Assembly: GCF_014898055.3 (NCBI RefSeq)
Contig: NW_023601322.1
Location: 65,748,740 to 65,812,739, forward strand
Direction of reading: 5' to 3'
From: Talpa occidentalis
Taxonomy: Eukaryota; Chordata; Mammalia; Eulipotyphla; Talpidae
DNA length: 64,000 bases
The translations under genes were made by a program, and so were the position numbers. Below are positions 11,441 to 21,800 of the stretch, in pieces (position 1 is the first letter of the stretch; each line of letters starts with the position of its first letter). Under the pieces are notes generated by a model. That model had not been told where the DNA came from and made no database searches. It worked only from the letters and a program-made list of their open reading frames with translations.

Positions 11441-11815
11441 ATAGAACTAAAAAAGAGTGATGGTATGTCAGTAAACCCTGATATCTCACCTAAACTCCAG
11501 ATTACGATTTACTGGCTACTCAACACTTCCACTTAAAGCTCCAACTTAAGTCCCAAACTGAACACCTTAATCTCTATTTTTTCCTCCCAATTCCCTCCCC
11601 CCATTTCAATAAATGCCAACTCCATTCTTCCAGTTGTTCAGGTCAGAAATTGCATACCCCACACCCAATGCATCTGTAAGTCCTATCCAACCTTTAAGAC
11701 ATTTATAGACTCTAACCACTACTCAAGCTTTCTCAACAATTGCTCCAAGTACCATCAGCTCTTGCCTGGACTATGACATTAGCCCCTAACTGATCTTCCT
11801 GCTTCTACCCTTTCC
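11441..11815 (+). repeat. L2 LINE fragment, 5' part
   Basis: The right half is L2-like ('cttgcctggactatgacatt', 'agcccctaactgatcttcc', 'tgcttctaccctttcccc') and appears to continue at 12251 beyond an inserted LTR. The first 100 bp or so (11441-11500) are not recognised. Confidence 0.5.
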
Positions 11816-12250
11816 CCATTATGGGCTGAAATGTGTTCCCATGAAATTAGTAAAGTGAAGTCCTAACCTCCAGTTCCTCAGAATGTGACTAAACTATATT
11901 TGGAGACTAGGCTGTTAAGGCAGTGGTTAAGTTAAAATGAGGTCCTCAGGGTGGGCTCTTACCTATGATGACATGTCCTCAGAAGAAGAGGAAATTTGGA
12001 CATACAGAGACACCAGGGATGCAGGTACACAGAGAAAGACTAGGTGAGGGCACCCGGACATGGCAGGCATGTACCAGCCAAGGAGAGAGGCCTCAGAAGA
12101 CACTAAACCTGTGGACATCTTATTCTTGAAATTTTAGCCTTCAGAACAAAAATAAATGTTAACTTTTTCTGTCTAGAACAGAAAATAAATTAAATTTCTG
12201 TTGTTTAAGCCCCCCAGTCAGTGGTATTTTGTTACAGCAACTCTAGCAAG
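11816..12250 (+). mobile_element. MLT1-like MaLR solo LTR inside L2
   Basis: The order of LTR phrases is typical of MaLR: 'atgggctgaaatgtgttccc', 'gtcctaacctccagttcctc', 'agaatgtgactaaac', 'gttaaaatgaggtcctcagg', 'gccaaggagagaggcctcag', 'aaattaaatttctgttgttt' and 'ggtattttgttacagcaac'. It interrupts an L2, so it is younger than that element. It carries AATAAA-like signals near its 3' end. No internal proviral sequence is present. Confidence 0.82.
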
Positions 12251-12876
12251 CTAGCAAAATGCCACCCCTTACAGCCTATATTCAACTCAGCAGCCAGAGT
12301 GCTCTTTTGAAATCACATCATACTTTTGCTAAATGCTCTCATGTCCATTCACTCAGAGTCAAAGCCAAAGGCCCATATGGTGCCATTTTCTTCCTCACCT
12401 CATGTCCTCCCAGGATGCCACGTGGCACACCTCCCAAAGGCATCACACACAACCAACCCCCTCCCACCCTTCACTGTGCTCCAATCCCGCTGACTTCTTG
12501 GCAGTTCCGTGGACACACCAGCTGCCCTGGTGCTTCATGGCCTTGGCATAGTGCCCTCTACGCTCAGACACTCTGCCCTCACACCCACATGCCTCACTGC
12601 CTCACTCTTCAGAAGTATCCTAAAAGGATGTCCTTAACTGTGCTGTCTAAAATAGATAGATCTCTGCACACTATTAATTTTTTCTTTCTGCACTTAGCAT
12701 CACCTGAAATACTACCATCATATGTCTCATTGGTAACCTGTATGTCATTTATCTCCCTCCACTGGATAGTAGTGCCAAGAAGACATGAACTTTATTGTGT
12801 TCATATGGCTCTATCCTCAGTGCCTAGGATGGTGACTGGCACACAGCAGCTCAATAAATGGTCACTTTTTTTTTAA
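12251..12876 (+). repeat. L2 LINE fragment, 3' part
   Basis: Phrases such as 'cagccagagtgctcttttga', 'gtcaaagccaaaggcccat' and the closing 'cctaggatggtgactggcac' then 'acagcagctcaataaatgg' are the L2 3' region and its end. The longest open frame of the window (205 codons at 12259-12876) lies wholly inside it. It is proline/serine/histidine-rich with no domain, so I regard it as chance. Confidence 0.65.
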
Positions 12877-14130
12877 ATAAAGGAAAGGGTGAGGGAATTG
12901 AAGCCATTTGGGCAACCTTGAAGACTGATCACATCCTTCCTTGCTAAAGATCTCAGAATAAATCTGTGTGCTGTCTTTAGTAAGTAACCAGGGGGTTTCT
13001 ACATAAACCTTTCCTGGTTTTATTGATTCCTCTTACTTTATTTCCCTTTGTTTCTATTCTTCTTGTGATATACTGTGTACAATTTGGTAAGCTGTTTTAA
13101 TTCTTGAAAAGGCATCAAGTATAAAGAAATGGACTCACATTTTTTTTTAAATGTCTCTACTGTCTAGCCTTCTGGGATGGCGTTTGATCTCTGGCTGTCA
13201 TGGGGGTGGCAGAAGGAGACTGTGAGTGTTCCCAGTCCATTCTGCTGGGGAGACATAGATTTTCCTTGTCTTAGGAGTCTCTGGGAAATTCTTCTTAAGA
13301 TCTATAAATTCTCCCAGGAAGTATTAGCTGCCACAGAAGAAAAGAGACCTTCTTGAAGGAGTATGGAAAAATTGTACTTTGAGGGAGAAAAAGTGCATCT
13401 TCCCAGCCAATGAGATATAGGGGGAAAGTTGAAAGGAGAGCTTTTAAATTTGCCTGCCCCAAAGGGCACAAGGGCAGTTTCTGGGTTAACAGCCTCGGTG
13501 TCAGAGAACTCAGCAACAGAGTGGTCATTGTCTGGCCGTCTAGGCTCCTAGAAAATGGCTCAGCGCTGTTGCCCCCTGGACTCACACTGTTTGCACTGAC
13601 CACCAGGAGAGAGGACACAGAGGGGGTGGCTCCGTGAGTTGCAGCAAAGCCTGCCCTTTAACACCGCATCGGCAAGCAGCCTTCATCACTCTGCTTGCTG
13701 GAGGCTGGACCCACAGGCAGAGGCCACACCTGGGGTGTCTCACCTTGGGAGTCCAAATTTCCATTGCCAAGGGGAAGAAAAGGCCATGCAAGTCTGGAAA
13801 CAGCAGCCACCACAGCTTCACCTCTGGGAGAAGGTTGCTAACTACAACCAGCCCCTTCACCAAAACCTGAGTAGCACTGACAGCTTTCAGGTTTTCACAC
13901 ACCCCCTCTTACCCTCCAGGGCTCTGTCACAGTCAAGATGAGCAGACCACTGTTTTTCCATCACAGTTTCTTGGCCTCAGACTTAACGTGGCCCCAGATT
14001 ACATCACTTTCTTTCTTTGCTTCTTTGTGTTATGTTGGCCAACACTTCCCTCTGTTGCTGAGGGAAGTCTAGTTGAGTGAAGGGAAAAAAAAATCTAGAA
14101 TCTGTAAGTCGGAAATTAAAGCTGAATTGT
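12877..14130. other. Unrecognised non-coding sequence
   Basis: No repeat recognised. Between 13295 and 13941 overlapping open frames of 75-107 codons run on both strands, GC-richer than the surroundings. None resembles a known protein or has matching splice borders. Confidence 0.45.
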
Positions 14131-14310
14131 TCCAGTGCAGTGGCTTTCCAAGTGTCTCAGTTCGTCAGAATCATTTTGCAACAGTTCTCGGTCTAAATGT
14201 GTTCAAGAATCAACCAGGGACTTGAGGTTAAAGTCATCTGTAAAAAATGAAGCTGCCCATACCCTAGAGTTGCTATTTAGTGGGTCCAAGGAGGAGTCCC
14301 ACTAAACTGG
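14131..14310 (+). repeat. MER5-like hAT fragment
   Basis: 'cagtggctttccaagtgtct', 'cgtcagaatcattttgc' and later 'ttgctatttagtgggtcc' follow the MER5A order (TIR CAGTGGTTCTCAA, then CAGAATCACCTGG-like, then ATTCAGTAGGTC-like). Diverged and interrupted. Confidence 0.4.
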
Positions 14311-15285
14311 AAAGCCCCATTAAACAGCAGGTGATGGGATGCAAGCGGCCTGCAGACTCCGTGAGCAATAAATCTAAGGAGCTGCCAGCCTGTGACACAC
14401 ATGTCCAGGTCTGGCCACATACCTACCGATTCAGAACTAGAGGCCTCTGAGTGCCCTACTCCACATGAGGAAAGCACAGCATAGCTCAGCTCGCGCTCAG
14501 AAGTGATTTCATTCAGAAAAAATAAGCCGGACTTTCATTTTTGAGGTTCCTTCCTCCTGAGACTCTCATCACCACCTCAAAGTCAAGACACACAGTGGCT
14601 GGCACAGAAACCTTGAGAAAAATTCGTATGTGTCCCAGCAGCTGAGATCCCTAAACTAAAATGACTACAGAAATGGAAAGCATGGTGTAACCATTTTCAG
14701 GGTTTTTTCCCTCCTTTTCTGGGTCTGGTGGGAATTCCTACAGTGAAAGCGGCTGCCAGGAGCTACCCAACTAGCCTGAGACACAACTACTCAGGTTATT
14801 TGGGAGGTAAGGAGGCAGCAGTATCCAAGGGCTGGCATGCTTCCTGAACCGCTGCATATCAGCCAGCAGATAGCTCCGCCATGGCAGGTGACAGGTTGCT
14901 GCCGATGCCTGGGGAGCCAGTGCTCTGAGCCAGGCTGTCTGCACCTGGAGGGGATGATGTAACCTGCAGGAATGTTGGATTTGCCTGAGTGCAGACAAGC
15001 CCTCTGGGAAAAAGCAGCAGCTTCAGCACCAAATTATAGCAAATTCAACTGCAGGATCTGTGGTCAGACCTGCCTGTTGGGGCAGGTTGCTTCTCAGAGG
15101 GACCAGATGGCTTCATTCGGAGTTTATAATACAGCTGAAGCCTCGTTCAAATGAATGTAACCCTTCTTTTCCAGTCCTCCAAAAACCAAAAGGAATCATG
15201 AGCCAAAGCTTAAGTTTAAGACCTAAGTTATGCTCCTGCCCTGACTTTTTAACTCCAGTGAGCATCCCTAGGGAAATGAAGTCAT
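14311..15285. other. Unrecognised non-coding sequence
   Basis: No gene or repeat supported. Open frames are at most about 90 codons and lack support. Confidence 0.45.
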
Positions 15286-15525
15286 TGCTCTCTTTTCTTC
15301 ATTCAACAAACATTACTGAGTGCCTGCGACAATAACACCCTCACTGAGTGACCACTCTGGACCAGGTGCTGTGTGTGACCTGGCACAGGTGTCTTAGGCA
15401 AAGCTCACCAAATTCTGTATAAGACTCCATTTTACAGAGGACAAAATTGAAGATAAGAGAGGGGAAGCCGGCTGCCTGAGGTCCTATAACCAACAAGAGT
15501 TAGAGTAGTCTGGTGGTCAGTCAAT
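15286..15525 (-). repeat. L2/MIR antisense fragment
   Basis: 'ttcattcaacaaacattact' then 'gagtgcctgcgac' is the reversed 3' end of L2. The following 'ccattttacagaggacaaaa' and 'gaggtcctataaccaacaag' resemble reversed MIR. Two old elements may abut here. Confidence 0.45.
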
Positions 15526-15533
15526 CCATTCTG

Positions 15534-16010
15534 TGTGCCAGAGGCAAAGCCCTTTTACTGCCTTTTGGTTGACTCATCTCATCCATTCGCTCTACCAGCA
15601 AACCTTCATTCTCTCTGTGGGGTCTGGCCCCTCAGCCTATCAAACCTGCCTCCTCTGGCTCTGGTTCTTCTTCCTCCTTTTAGTCCTTCCAGGAGGACTA
15701 AATCTCCCAGGGAGATTCACCCCTGCTGTCTCCTGGATGCCCTGCCACCACTCTCTTCATCTCCCCCAAGTGCCTCCGATGCTTCCAGTGGTTAACTTCT
15801 TAATGCTGGGCATGTTCAAATAACCAGCCACACTAGCCGCTTCTCTGACACTCCACCCCCAGGTCATTTCTCCCAAGGAAGGTATCCTTGACCCACCATT
15901 TCCCCATATTCCTGACTCCTGTATGGTATCATTGCATAGGCACCTTTACCTAACACAATACCTCCTACTGAAGAAATAAGCATTTCTATTAGTCAGTGTC
16001 TCCTATCAAA
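15534..16010 (+). repeat. L2 LINE fragment
   Basis: Pyrimidine-rich L2-like text including 'ctctgacactccacccccag', 'aggtatccttgacccacc' and 'ttgcataggcacctttacc'. Open frames of 86-96 codons inside it are accidental. Confidence 0.45.
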
Positions 16011-16131
16011 ACAGCTTCACAGAGTTGATAAGGCTACATACAGCAAACACACTGTGGAAACTCAATAACTGTCAAACCAACCAGAACTGACTCACATGAT
16101 GTATGTGGCAAGACGGGCAACAAAGAAAGTG

Positions 16132-16735
16132 AATCTGAGGTTTTTGGGGTTTTTTTTGTTTTGTTTTGTTTTGTTTTGTTTTAAGATTTATTTATTTGGG
16201 CCTCCCTGGTGGCGCAGCGGTTGAGCGCTGGGTTGCGAAGCTGCCCGCAGCCTCTGCAGCGCCAGTTCGATCCCCGGCCACCGGATGAGGGTCCCACATG
16301 GTGCGCAGACCTCTCCTGCCGCCCGCTGCTCCCCTCAGCAGTGTACTTCGGTCCTTCTGCCTGCTCTGCTCCCCGCTCTGGCTCTGGTGAATTCTCTCAC
16401 CCTCCCGCGCTTCTGACTATACCTAGTGTTTGTATAAATAAATTTAAAAAAAAAAAAAAAGATTTATTTATTTATTTATTTATACAAGCACTGGGTACAG
16501 TCGGAAGCGTGGGAGGGTGAGAGAATTCACCAGAGCCAGAACGGAGAGCAGAACAGGCAGACTGACGAAGTACACTGCTGAGGGGAGCAGCGGGTGAGGC
16601 AGGAGAGGTCTGCAAGCCATGTGGGACCATCGCCTGGTGGCTGGGGATCGAACAGGCGCTGCAGAGGCTGCGGGCAGCTTCGCAACCCAGCGCTCAACCA
16701 CTGTGCCACCGGGGAGGCCCAAACCTGAGGTTTTT
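16132..16735 (-). repeat. tRNA-derived SINE, interrupted (copy 2)
   Basis: An antisense SINE flanked by 14-bp near-perfect duplications (aatctgaggttttt at 16132-16145; aacctgaggttttt at 16722-16735). Its reversed tail, including (GTTTT)n at about 16157-16182, is split from its body (16474-16721) by a second SINE that landed in the tail. The body has reversed B box (atcgaac) and A box. It lacks the 11-bp insertion seen in copies 1, 4 and 7. Confidence 0.9.
16183..16473 (+). repeat. tRNA-derived SINE nested in a SINE tail (copy 3)
   Basis: A sense-strand SINE (16198-16458) inserted in the T-rich tail of the antisense SINE, with 15-bp duplications 'aagatttatttattt' at 16183-16197 and 16459-16473. 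A box TGGCGCAGCGG and a B box (agttcgatccc, one change from consensus) are visible. It lacks the 11-bp 'ctgctccccgg' insertion. The two facing elements make a large imperfect inverted repeat of about 230 bp per arm. Confidence 0.9.
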
Positions 16736-16879
16736 AACAAAAGTAGGTCAACACAACTCATAAATACTATTCAAACTTGGAAGAGGGAAGCACATGACTG
16801 AAATACAGGAACTGAGCTGTACAGGAAAGGATGTAACTCCCAGGTCTAAACAGCACTCAGGAGTCTGATGGCCTGTGCA
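16736..16879. other. Unrecognised short spacer
   Basis: Nothing recognised between the nested SINEs and the next MIR. Confidence 0.5.
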
Positions 16880-17060
16880 TGACACTTGCCCCCTGCTCTG
16901 CGATCCCCTCTTATACCTGTGTGACCTGGGGTAAGTTAATCTGTCTCTCTGAGTCTAAGTTCCCTCATCCATAAAATAGGAGTAACAAATCCTATAGGGA
17001 TATTTGAAGATTAAATGAGATAATCCAAATGAGACATTTAAAACACTTTTTAAAAAAGTA
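16880..17060 (+). repeat. MIR SINE
   Basis: A clear MIR order: 'cctgtgtgacctggggtaag', 'ttaatctgtctctctgag', 'ccctcatccataaaatagg' and 'gattaaatgagataatcc'. Confidence 0.8.
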
Positions 17061-17204
17061 CACTGTTAATGATCAGTGAATATTGTATTTTTTTGGTGCA
17101 TAATAAATGGATTTCATTGAAAAGGGTGAGGGAAGAAACTAAGAAGAAACAATAATTACAGTATTATGAGAGTATAGCACAAACCCCCAAGTCAGATTAA
17201 AAAT
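17061..17204. other. Unrecognised short spacer
   Basis: AT-rich sequence without a recognised feature. Confidence 0.5.
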
Positions 17205-17530
17205 GCAGGTCAGGGGCCTCCCCCGTGGCACAGCGGTTGAGCGCTGGGTTGCGAAGCTGCCCACAGCCTCTGCAGCGCCGGTTCGATCCCCGGCTGCTCC
17301 CCGGCCACCAGAGGAGGGTCCCACATGGTGCGCAGACCTCTCCTGCCGCCTGCTGCTCCCCTCAGCAGTGTACTTCGGTCCTTCTGCCTGCTCTGCTCCC
17401 CGCTCTGGCTCTGGTGAATTCTCTCACCCTCCCGCGCTTCTGACTGTATCCAGTGCTTGTATAAATAAATGAATAAATAATCTTAAAAAAAAAAATTCTA
17501 ATATATTAAAAAAAAAAAAAAGCAGGTCAG
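17205..17530 (+). repeat. tRNA-derived SINE (copy 4)
   Basis: SINE at 17214-17521 with 9-bp duplications 'gcaggtcag' at 17205-17213 and 17522-17530. A box (TGGCACAGCGG) and B box (GGTTCGATCCC) are intact or nearly so. It carries the 11-bp insertion after the B box. The tail is AATAAATGAATAAATAATCTT plus two A-runs. Confidence 0.9.
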
Positions 17531-17834
17531 AAGTTACTGACCAGAAGGCCTCCCCGGTGGCGCAGCAGTTGAGCGCCGTGCCGCGAAGCTGTCTGCAGCC
17601 TCTGCAGCACCGGTTCGATTCCCTGCCAGCCAGGGAGAACCCCACATGGCGCAGCAGACCTCTCCTGCCTCGCCCCCTGCTCCCCTCAGCAGTGTCTTTG
17701 GTCCGTCTGCCTGTTCTGCTCCCCACTCTGGCTCTGGTGAATTCTGTCACCCTCCCACGCTTCTGACCTATACTCCAGTTCTTGTATAAAATAAATAAAT
17801 AAATATTTTTTAAAAAAAGAAGTTACTGACCAGA
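17529..17834 (+). repeat. tRNA-derived SINE, older subfamily (copy 5)
   Basis: SINE at 17546-17817 inserted immediately 3' of copy 4 with perfect 17-bp duplications 'agaagttactgaccaga' (17529-17545 and 17818-17834). Its head differs from the others: 'gagcgccgtgccgcgaagc', and after the B box 'ccagccagggagaacccc' then 'acatggcgcagcagacc'. The same variants occur in the old copy near 53.4 kb, so they mark a distinct subfamily. Confidence 0.9.
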
Positions 17835-18195
17835 TACCCATAATTTTCACATTTTCAATTAGCTGCCCTATTTAAAAGAAATGTGAAAATAACTCACATT
17901 AAGGAGAAAAAAGGTGTAATTCTGACATATCGTGCAAAACTGTAGTAACTGCCCCTTCCTAGTAGGCCCCCTAGCTCACCACTGCCCCTCTGGGCCCTGT
18001 TGCCTCTGATGTGGCCCACTTCATTCTGCAGTAAGTCTTGGCTTAACATCACCTAAGGAACTTGGAAGCCAATTTTACCACAGGTGAACTGATAGAAATA
18101 ACAGTTGAGTTCCTCTGGCATATTTCTGGTCGCTTCACCAAATGTCTAAATAAAGACCAAAAAAACTTCCATGAAATACTCATTTGGATTCATTC
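17835..18195. other. Unrecognised non-coding sequence
   Basis: No gene or repeat recognised. Confidence 0.5.
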
Positions 18196-18485
18196 ACTCA
18201 TTTTTCAATCTGCTTGTTCCTGTTCAGAGTGACAGGTGACCAGCGTGTATCCAGGCAACTTGGGGTACAGGGCAGGAACCAGGCCTGTACAGGACCCCTT
18301 CTATCACTCTGACTGCGACAACAGTCAATGAGTCTAACATGCACATCTTTGGGGTGTCGGAGGAGAGTAGAAAACCCACACAGACACAGGGAGAATGCAC
18401 CAACCCAGACAGTGGCCCCAGGTGGGAGCCAATTGTCATTTGCTTTTCCACATTATCACAAAACAACACTAAATGAAATGTCATG
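18196..18485 (+). repeat. Ancient interspersed repeat, family not named
   Basis: Words such as 'ctaacatgcacatctttggg', 'aaaacccacacagacacagg' and 'gacagtggccccaggtggga' belong to a sequence widely repeated in mammalian genomes, but I cannot assign the family name safely. Open frames through it are not coding. Confidence 0.45.
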
Positions 18486-19507
18486 TAAGGACTTTCTGTA
18501 TAGCATTTTAGTTGGTGAACCTCACTGTAGACTGCCTTCTCAATGCAAATATAATATATTCTTGAGCAGTTCTCTGCTCAAGAAACAGTATCTCTTGCTA
18601 GTTTATCCATTATCAAGCTCACTATTCCCTCCTCAATTTGAGGACCCTAGAAGCCTCACCTCCCATGACTCCCCATCACACTGTCTGTCTCTGACAGGCT
18701 GCCTTGCCATGGGGCACAGCTTAGGGAGGGTTCTCTCTCCTTTCTGCTCACGAGGCCCTCACCTGCCAAGGATCAGCTCATGTCCACTCACCCTTGCAAG
18801 CTTCTCCCGCACTCTGCAGCTAGGATAGTCTCCCCGGGCTTGCACTATGCTGGGGACCAGAGCAACAGTTATTCAAGGTAACTGGATGTTCTCAATCTTC
18901 ACCCTGAACAGAAATCTGCCCTTGGCCAGTGTATTTTCTCATTCCTCCTGCCCTCTGGGGTCCCTGATGTTGCCATATGATTCCTGGACTCTTGTGATTT
19001 AAGTCAAAATCAGAATGGGGCAGGGGTAAAGGAAACAGGACTAGAGTTGTGGAAGGCAAAGGGAAAAGGAAGAGAAAATCAGGGCACACCTACAGTGGGT
19101 GGCTGAGTGGGAAGGAGAGAGGGAGGGAGCTGTGGCAGCAGCTGCCTATGGGAGAATGAAGGAGCCAGTCAGGGAAGGGAATTCCACTGCTTCCATTCTG
19201 CTCCCACATACTATCCAGGCCCCCTTGGTCTTCTGGTCCCTGTGGCAAGGCCACCTTCTTCTACAGGAAGCTCGGTGAGAGCTGACACCTTACTTAGAGG
19301 CCCTTTATATCCTGCAGGGCCCAGTGGCTGCACAGGTTGGTGCAGAATGACTGACCTTAGTGTCCTCAGGTGTTCTCAGGTAAGTGACCTGAAGATGATG
19401 TTGGGCACCCAGAATGTGGGCTCTTAGATTTCTCCTCCTAGCAGAACTGTGATGAGATCAGATAGTGGGGTGTTTTGTGTCCTGGCCAATAACCTGGAAG
19501 AGGTTCT
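18486..19507. other. Unrecognised sequence with an isolated donor-like site
   Basis: No repeat recognised. A strong donor-like 'ttctcag/gtaagtga' at 19379/19380 follows an acceptor-like 'tatatcctgcag' (ends 19318). The 61-nt interval has one open frame. Such pairs occur by chance, and nothing else supports an exon. Confidence 0.35.
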
Positions 19508-19710
19508 TGACTAGAGACCTGTGGCTCACAGCCTGAGTCTGTAGCACAGTCATCCGGGAGGGTGGGGGAGTAGAGAGAGGCTTGTTAAAATGAAATCAAT
19601 GAGCCCCACTCTGTGCTTCTAATGCCACTTGGTCTGCAAAAGGGTTCAAGAATTTGGACTGGTGATGCTGATGTCACTGGACCAGGGAACACAGTTGGGA
19701 ACCATGGCTT
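19508..19710 (+). repeat. MER5A-like hAT element
   Basis: 'aggcttgttaaaatgaaatc', 'gactggtgatgctgatgtca' and 'ctggaccagggaacacagtt' then 'gggaaccatgg' follow MER5A closely in its central and 3' parts. Confidence 0.6.
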
Positions 19711-20335
19711 AGAATCCAGGGCTGAGGTCTAACTCTGAAGCCAGGTACTTTACAGAAGAAAAATAACAGTCCCCTTTCCCCTCCTCCCTTCACTATCTAA
19801 TAGGACATCCCACCTTCCCCTTCAATGCCTTTCACAAGGACCCTAGGTGTCATGAGGAGAAAGGTGCCCCCTTGTGGCTCGACAGAAAATCACCAGAACT
19901 GCAAAACAACCTCTTACCCTTAACAAAGTTTGGGAACAGACTTAATTCTATGTGCCTGACAAAAGAACTAGGGAAAGATGAGATGTTCATCATTCATAGA
20001 TCTGGTCTCCATGTAGAGGAGGGGCCAAGGGTTCCATTCAGGTGTGTGATGGCTCAAATACTTGTCCCAAACAGCAGAAATTGATTGATTCTCGGGGTTT
20101 TAGCATTTTACAAGGTAAGAAGTGCCTTAGGAGAATAGTCCAAACGATATTACTCACTTTTTAAAATCTTATTTGGAGAATAATCCAAAGTTAGAATGAA
20201 ATAATTTCAAAGCCCTGGAAGCACTATGTGACAGAGAAGAAACCTTGAAATGACCATAAGTCGGGTTTTCCCCACCACCCCAACATTCCTGAAATTAGAA
20301 AGCTGGTGTTATTAATTTTGTCTAATGCAAAAACA
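19711..20335. other. Unrecognised non-coding sequence
   Basis: No gene or repeat recognised. Confidence 0.5.
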
Positions 20336-20836
20336 CCCTTGTGTCTAGCTCTGTCATCATTGATTTGGGACAAGTGTGCAACTTCCTGGTTGTGTGTGTG
20401 CAAGAGAGAGAGTGTAGGGTAAGGTAAAAAGTATCAGGCTTTTCTGCCCTCCTGCCATTAGGGTAGATGAGGGAACCCTGTGGTGCTGAATGCATGCCTG
20501 ATGGCGGGCACCTGGAGTAGGGTGTGGGCATATGTAGATGGGATTCACCTGGGCTGAGACTGGGCTTTTAAGGGCGGCGTCATGGGGACGCCAGCAGAAG
20601 CCAAAAGAGAAGCCGAGAGAGAAGCAAGAGAAGCAGAAGCTGAGAGAAGGCAGGAGAGCCCAGAGTGAAGACCTGCTGGAGGCTGGGAGGCCTGCCAGCC
20701 TCCCAGGCCCCAGGGCCCCTGCCTGCCGTGTACCTGGTAATCTAAATAAAAAGCCTGCAAAACCACTGAGGACTCTGACTCCTTTACCTGGTCTGCTGGA
20801 TCAGAAAACCTGCTCAGTGTCCTTCCTGCCCCTGCA
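20336..20836 (+). promoter_or_regulatory. Possible solo LTR or free-standing promoter
   Basis: It has a TATA-like 'gggcttttaagggcggcgtc' at about 20561-20580, followed about 180 bp later by 'ctaaataaaaagcctgc' (an AATAAA signal) and then a CT-rich 'actctgactcctttacctgg' stretch. Promoter, short transcribed part, polyadenylation signal and pyrimidine-rich U5 are in LTR order. No TG...CA edges or target duplications could be fixed. The following purine tract may have destroyed the 3' edge. Alternatively this is unique promoter-like sequence. Confidence 0.3.
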
Positions 20837-20955
20837 GGGGGGAGGGAGGGGAGACAGAAGGGGGGGAGAGAGAGAGGAGGAGAAGCGGGGGGAAGAGGGA
20901 GGGGGGGAGGGGGAGAGAGGGGGAGAGAGGGGGAGAGAGGGGGAGAGAGAGGGAG
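20837..20955 (+). repeat. G/A-only purine tract with 10-bp tandem units
   Basis: Almost pure purine for about 120 bp. It ends in about four perfect 10-bp units gggagagagg (roughly 20911-20950). Runs of 4-7 G recur, so it can form a quadruplex or triplex. The 163-codon frame through it is low-complexity Arg/Gly/Glu and not a gene. Confidence 0.85.
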
Positions 20956-21094
20956 TTATAGGAAATAGTGTTATAGGATTTGGTGCCACCTGCTGCTCAG
21001 GTCAGGAATGTGCAGGCATTAGTAAATAGCTAAGCAGGCTTCTCACACGATTTCAGGGTGCATTAGACTTTATTGTACAAAAATGCAAGAAAAT
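20956..21094. other. Unrecognised short stretch
   Basis: 'gatttggtgccacctgctg' at about 20978 is mildly reminiscent of a retroviral primer-binding region, but the match is too short to claim. Confidence 0.3.
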
Positions 21095-21262
21095 TTTTTA
21101 AAAAGAATTTCCGGGAGGGGTTGTTAAACCACAGATTTCTGGGTTCTATCCCCAAAGATTTTGATTCATCAGAATTGGTGTTTTCTAGATTTTGCTTTTC
21201 TAGTAACTCCCTGGGTGGTGATGTTGCTAGTTGGTTGTGCCACTTTGAAGAGCACAGTACTA
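21095..21262 (+). repeat. MER5A-like hAT element
   Basis: 'ggggttgttaaaccacagat', 'ttctgggttctatcccc', 'gattttgattcatcagaat' and 'ccctgggtggtgatgttgct' are MER5A in order. Confidence 0.7.
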
Positions 21263-21634
21263 CTTGTGCCACACATTTCTAGAGTCTGAGTATTAATTAG
21301 TCAAAATCTGTAAATAACCAAGCATCTCTATCTAATTAGCTCTTCTCAGACTGGCACTACTGGTATTCTGACTTGATAATCCCTGTTGTGTCATGGGGAG
21401 ACACACGGCTATGCTGTGTGCTGTAGATTATTCAACAAAATGCCAGCAGCAGCCCTCAAACCCCAGATTATGATAATCAAACCTCTCTCAAGCATCACCA
21501 GAGGATCCTGTGGGGGGAGGGTAGGAGGAAACTAACCCAGCTGAGAATCTAAGCTCTAAAAGATGGTCAGATTTTCCTCCCCCATTTGGTAGACAGTGAA
21601 GGTATCTTCAGGTATTACCTTAAATACATAACAG
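21263..21634. other. Unrecognised non-coding sequence
   Basis: No gene or repeat recognised. Confidence 0.5.
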
Positions 21635-21800
21635 TACTGACATAAAGCAAACTCTCAGCTCTTTGTGTTTCAATAACAGAAAAAGAGCTTAATTACTCCC
21701 TTTAATTCTCAAAATTATCCTTACTGATGAGGGAACTGAAGCTTCCATAGGTTAAATAACATGTTGAAGTCGTTTACACCAGCTGGATCTGAGTGAAGTC
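21635..21800 (-). repeat. MIR SINE fragment, antisense
   Basis: 'cctttaattctcaaaattat', 'actgatgagggaactgaagc' and 'ggttaaataacatgttgaag' are reversed MIR phrases. Confidence 0.6.

Noticed and set aside
12259..12876. Longest open frame of the window (205 codons)
   Set aside because: It lies inside an L2 element, is His/Pro/Ser-rich and has no domain or splice context.
13295..13941. Cluster of overlapping open frames on both strands
   Set aside because: No shared frame, no domain, no good splice pairs. Probably a chance result of GC-richer sequence.
20974..21000. Possible retroviral primer-binding site after the LTR-like unit
   Set aside because: Only about nine bases fit and no gag/pol-like sequence follows.
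20538..21029. 163-codon plus-strand frame
   Set aside because: Much of it is translated GA-repeat, and the rest lies in LTR-like sequence.
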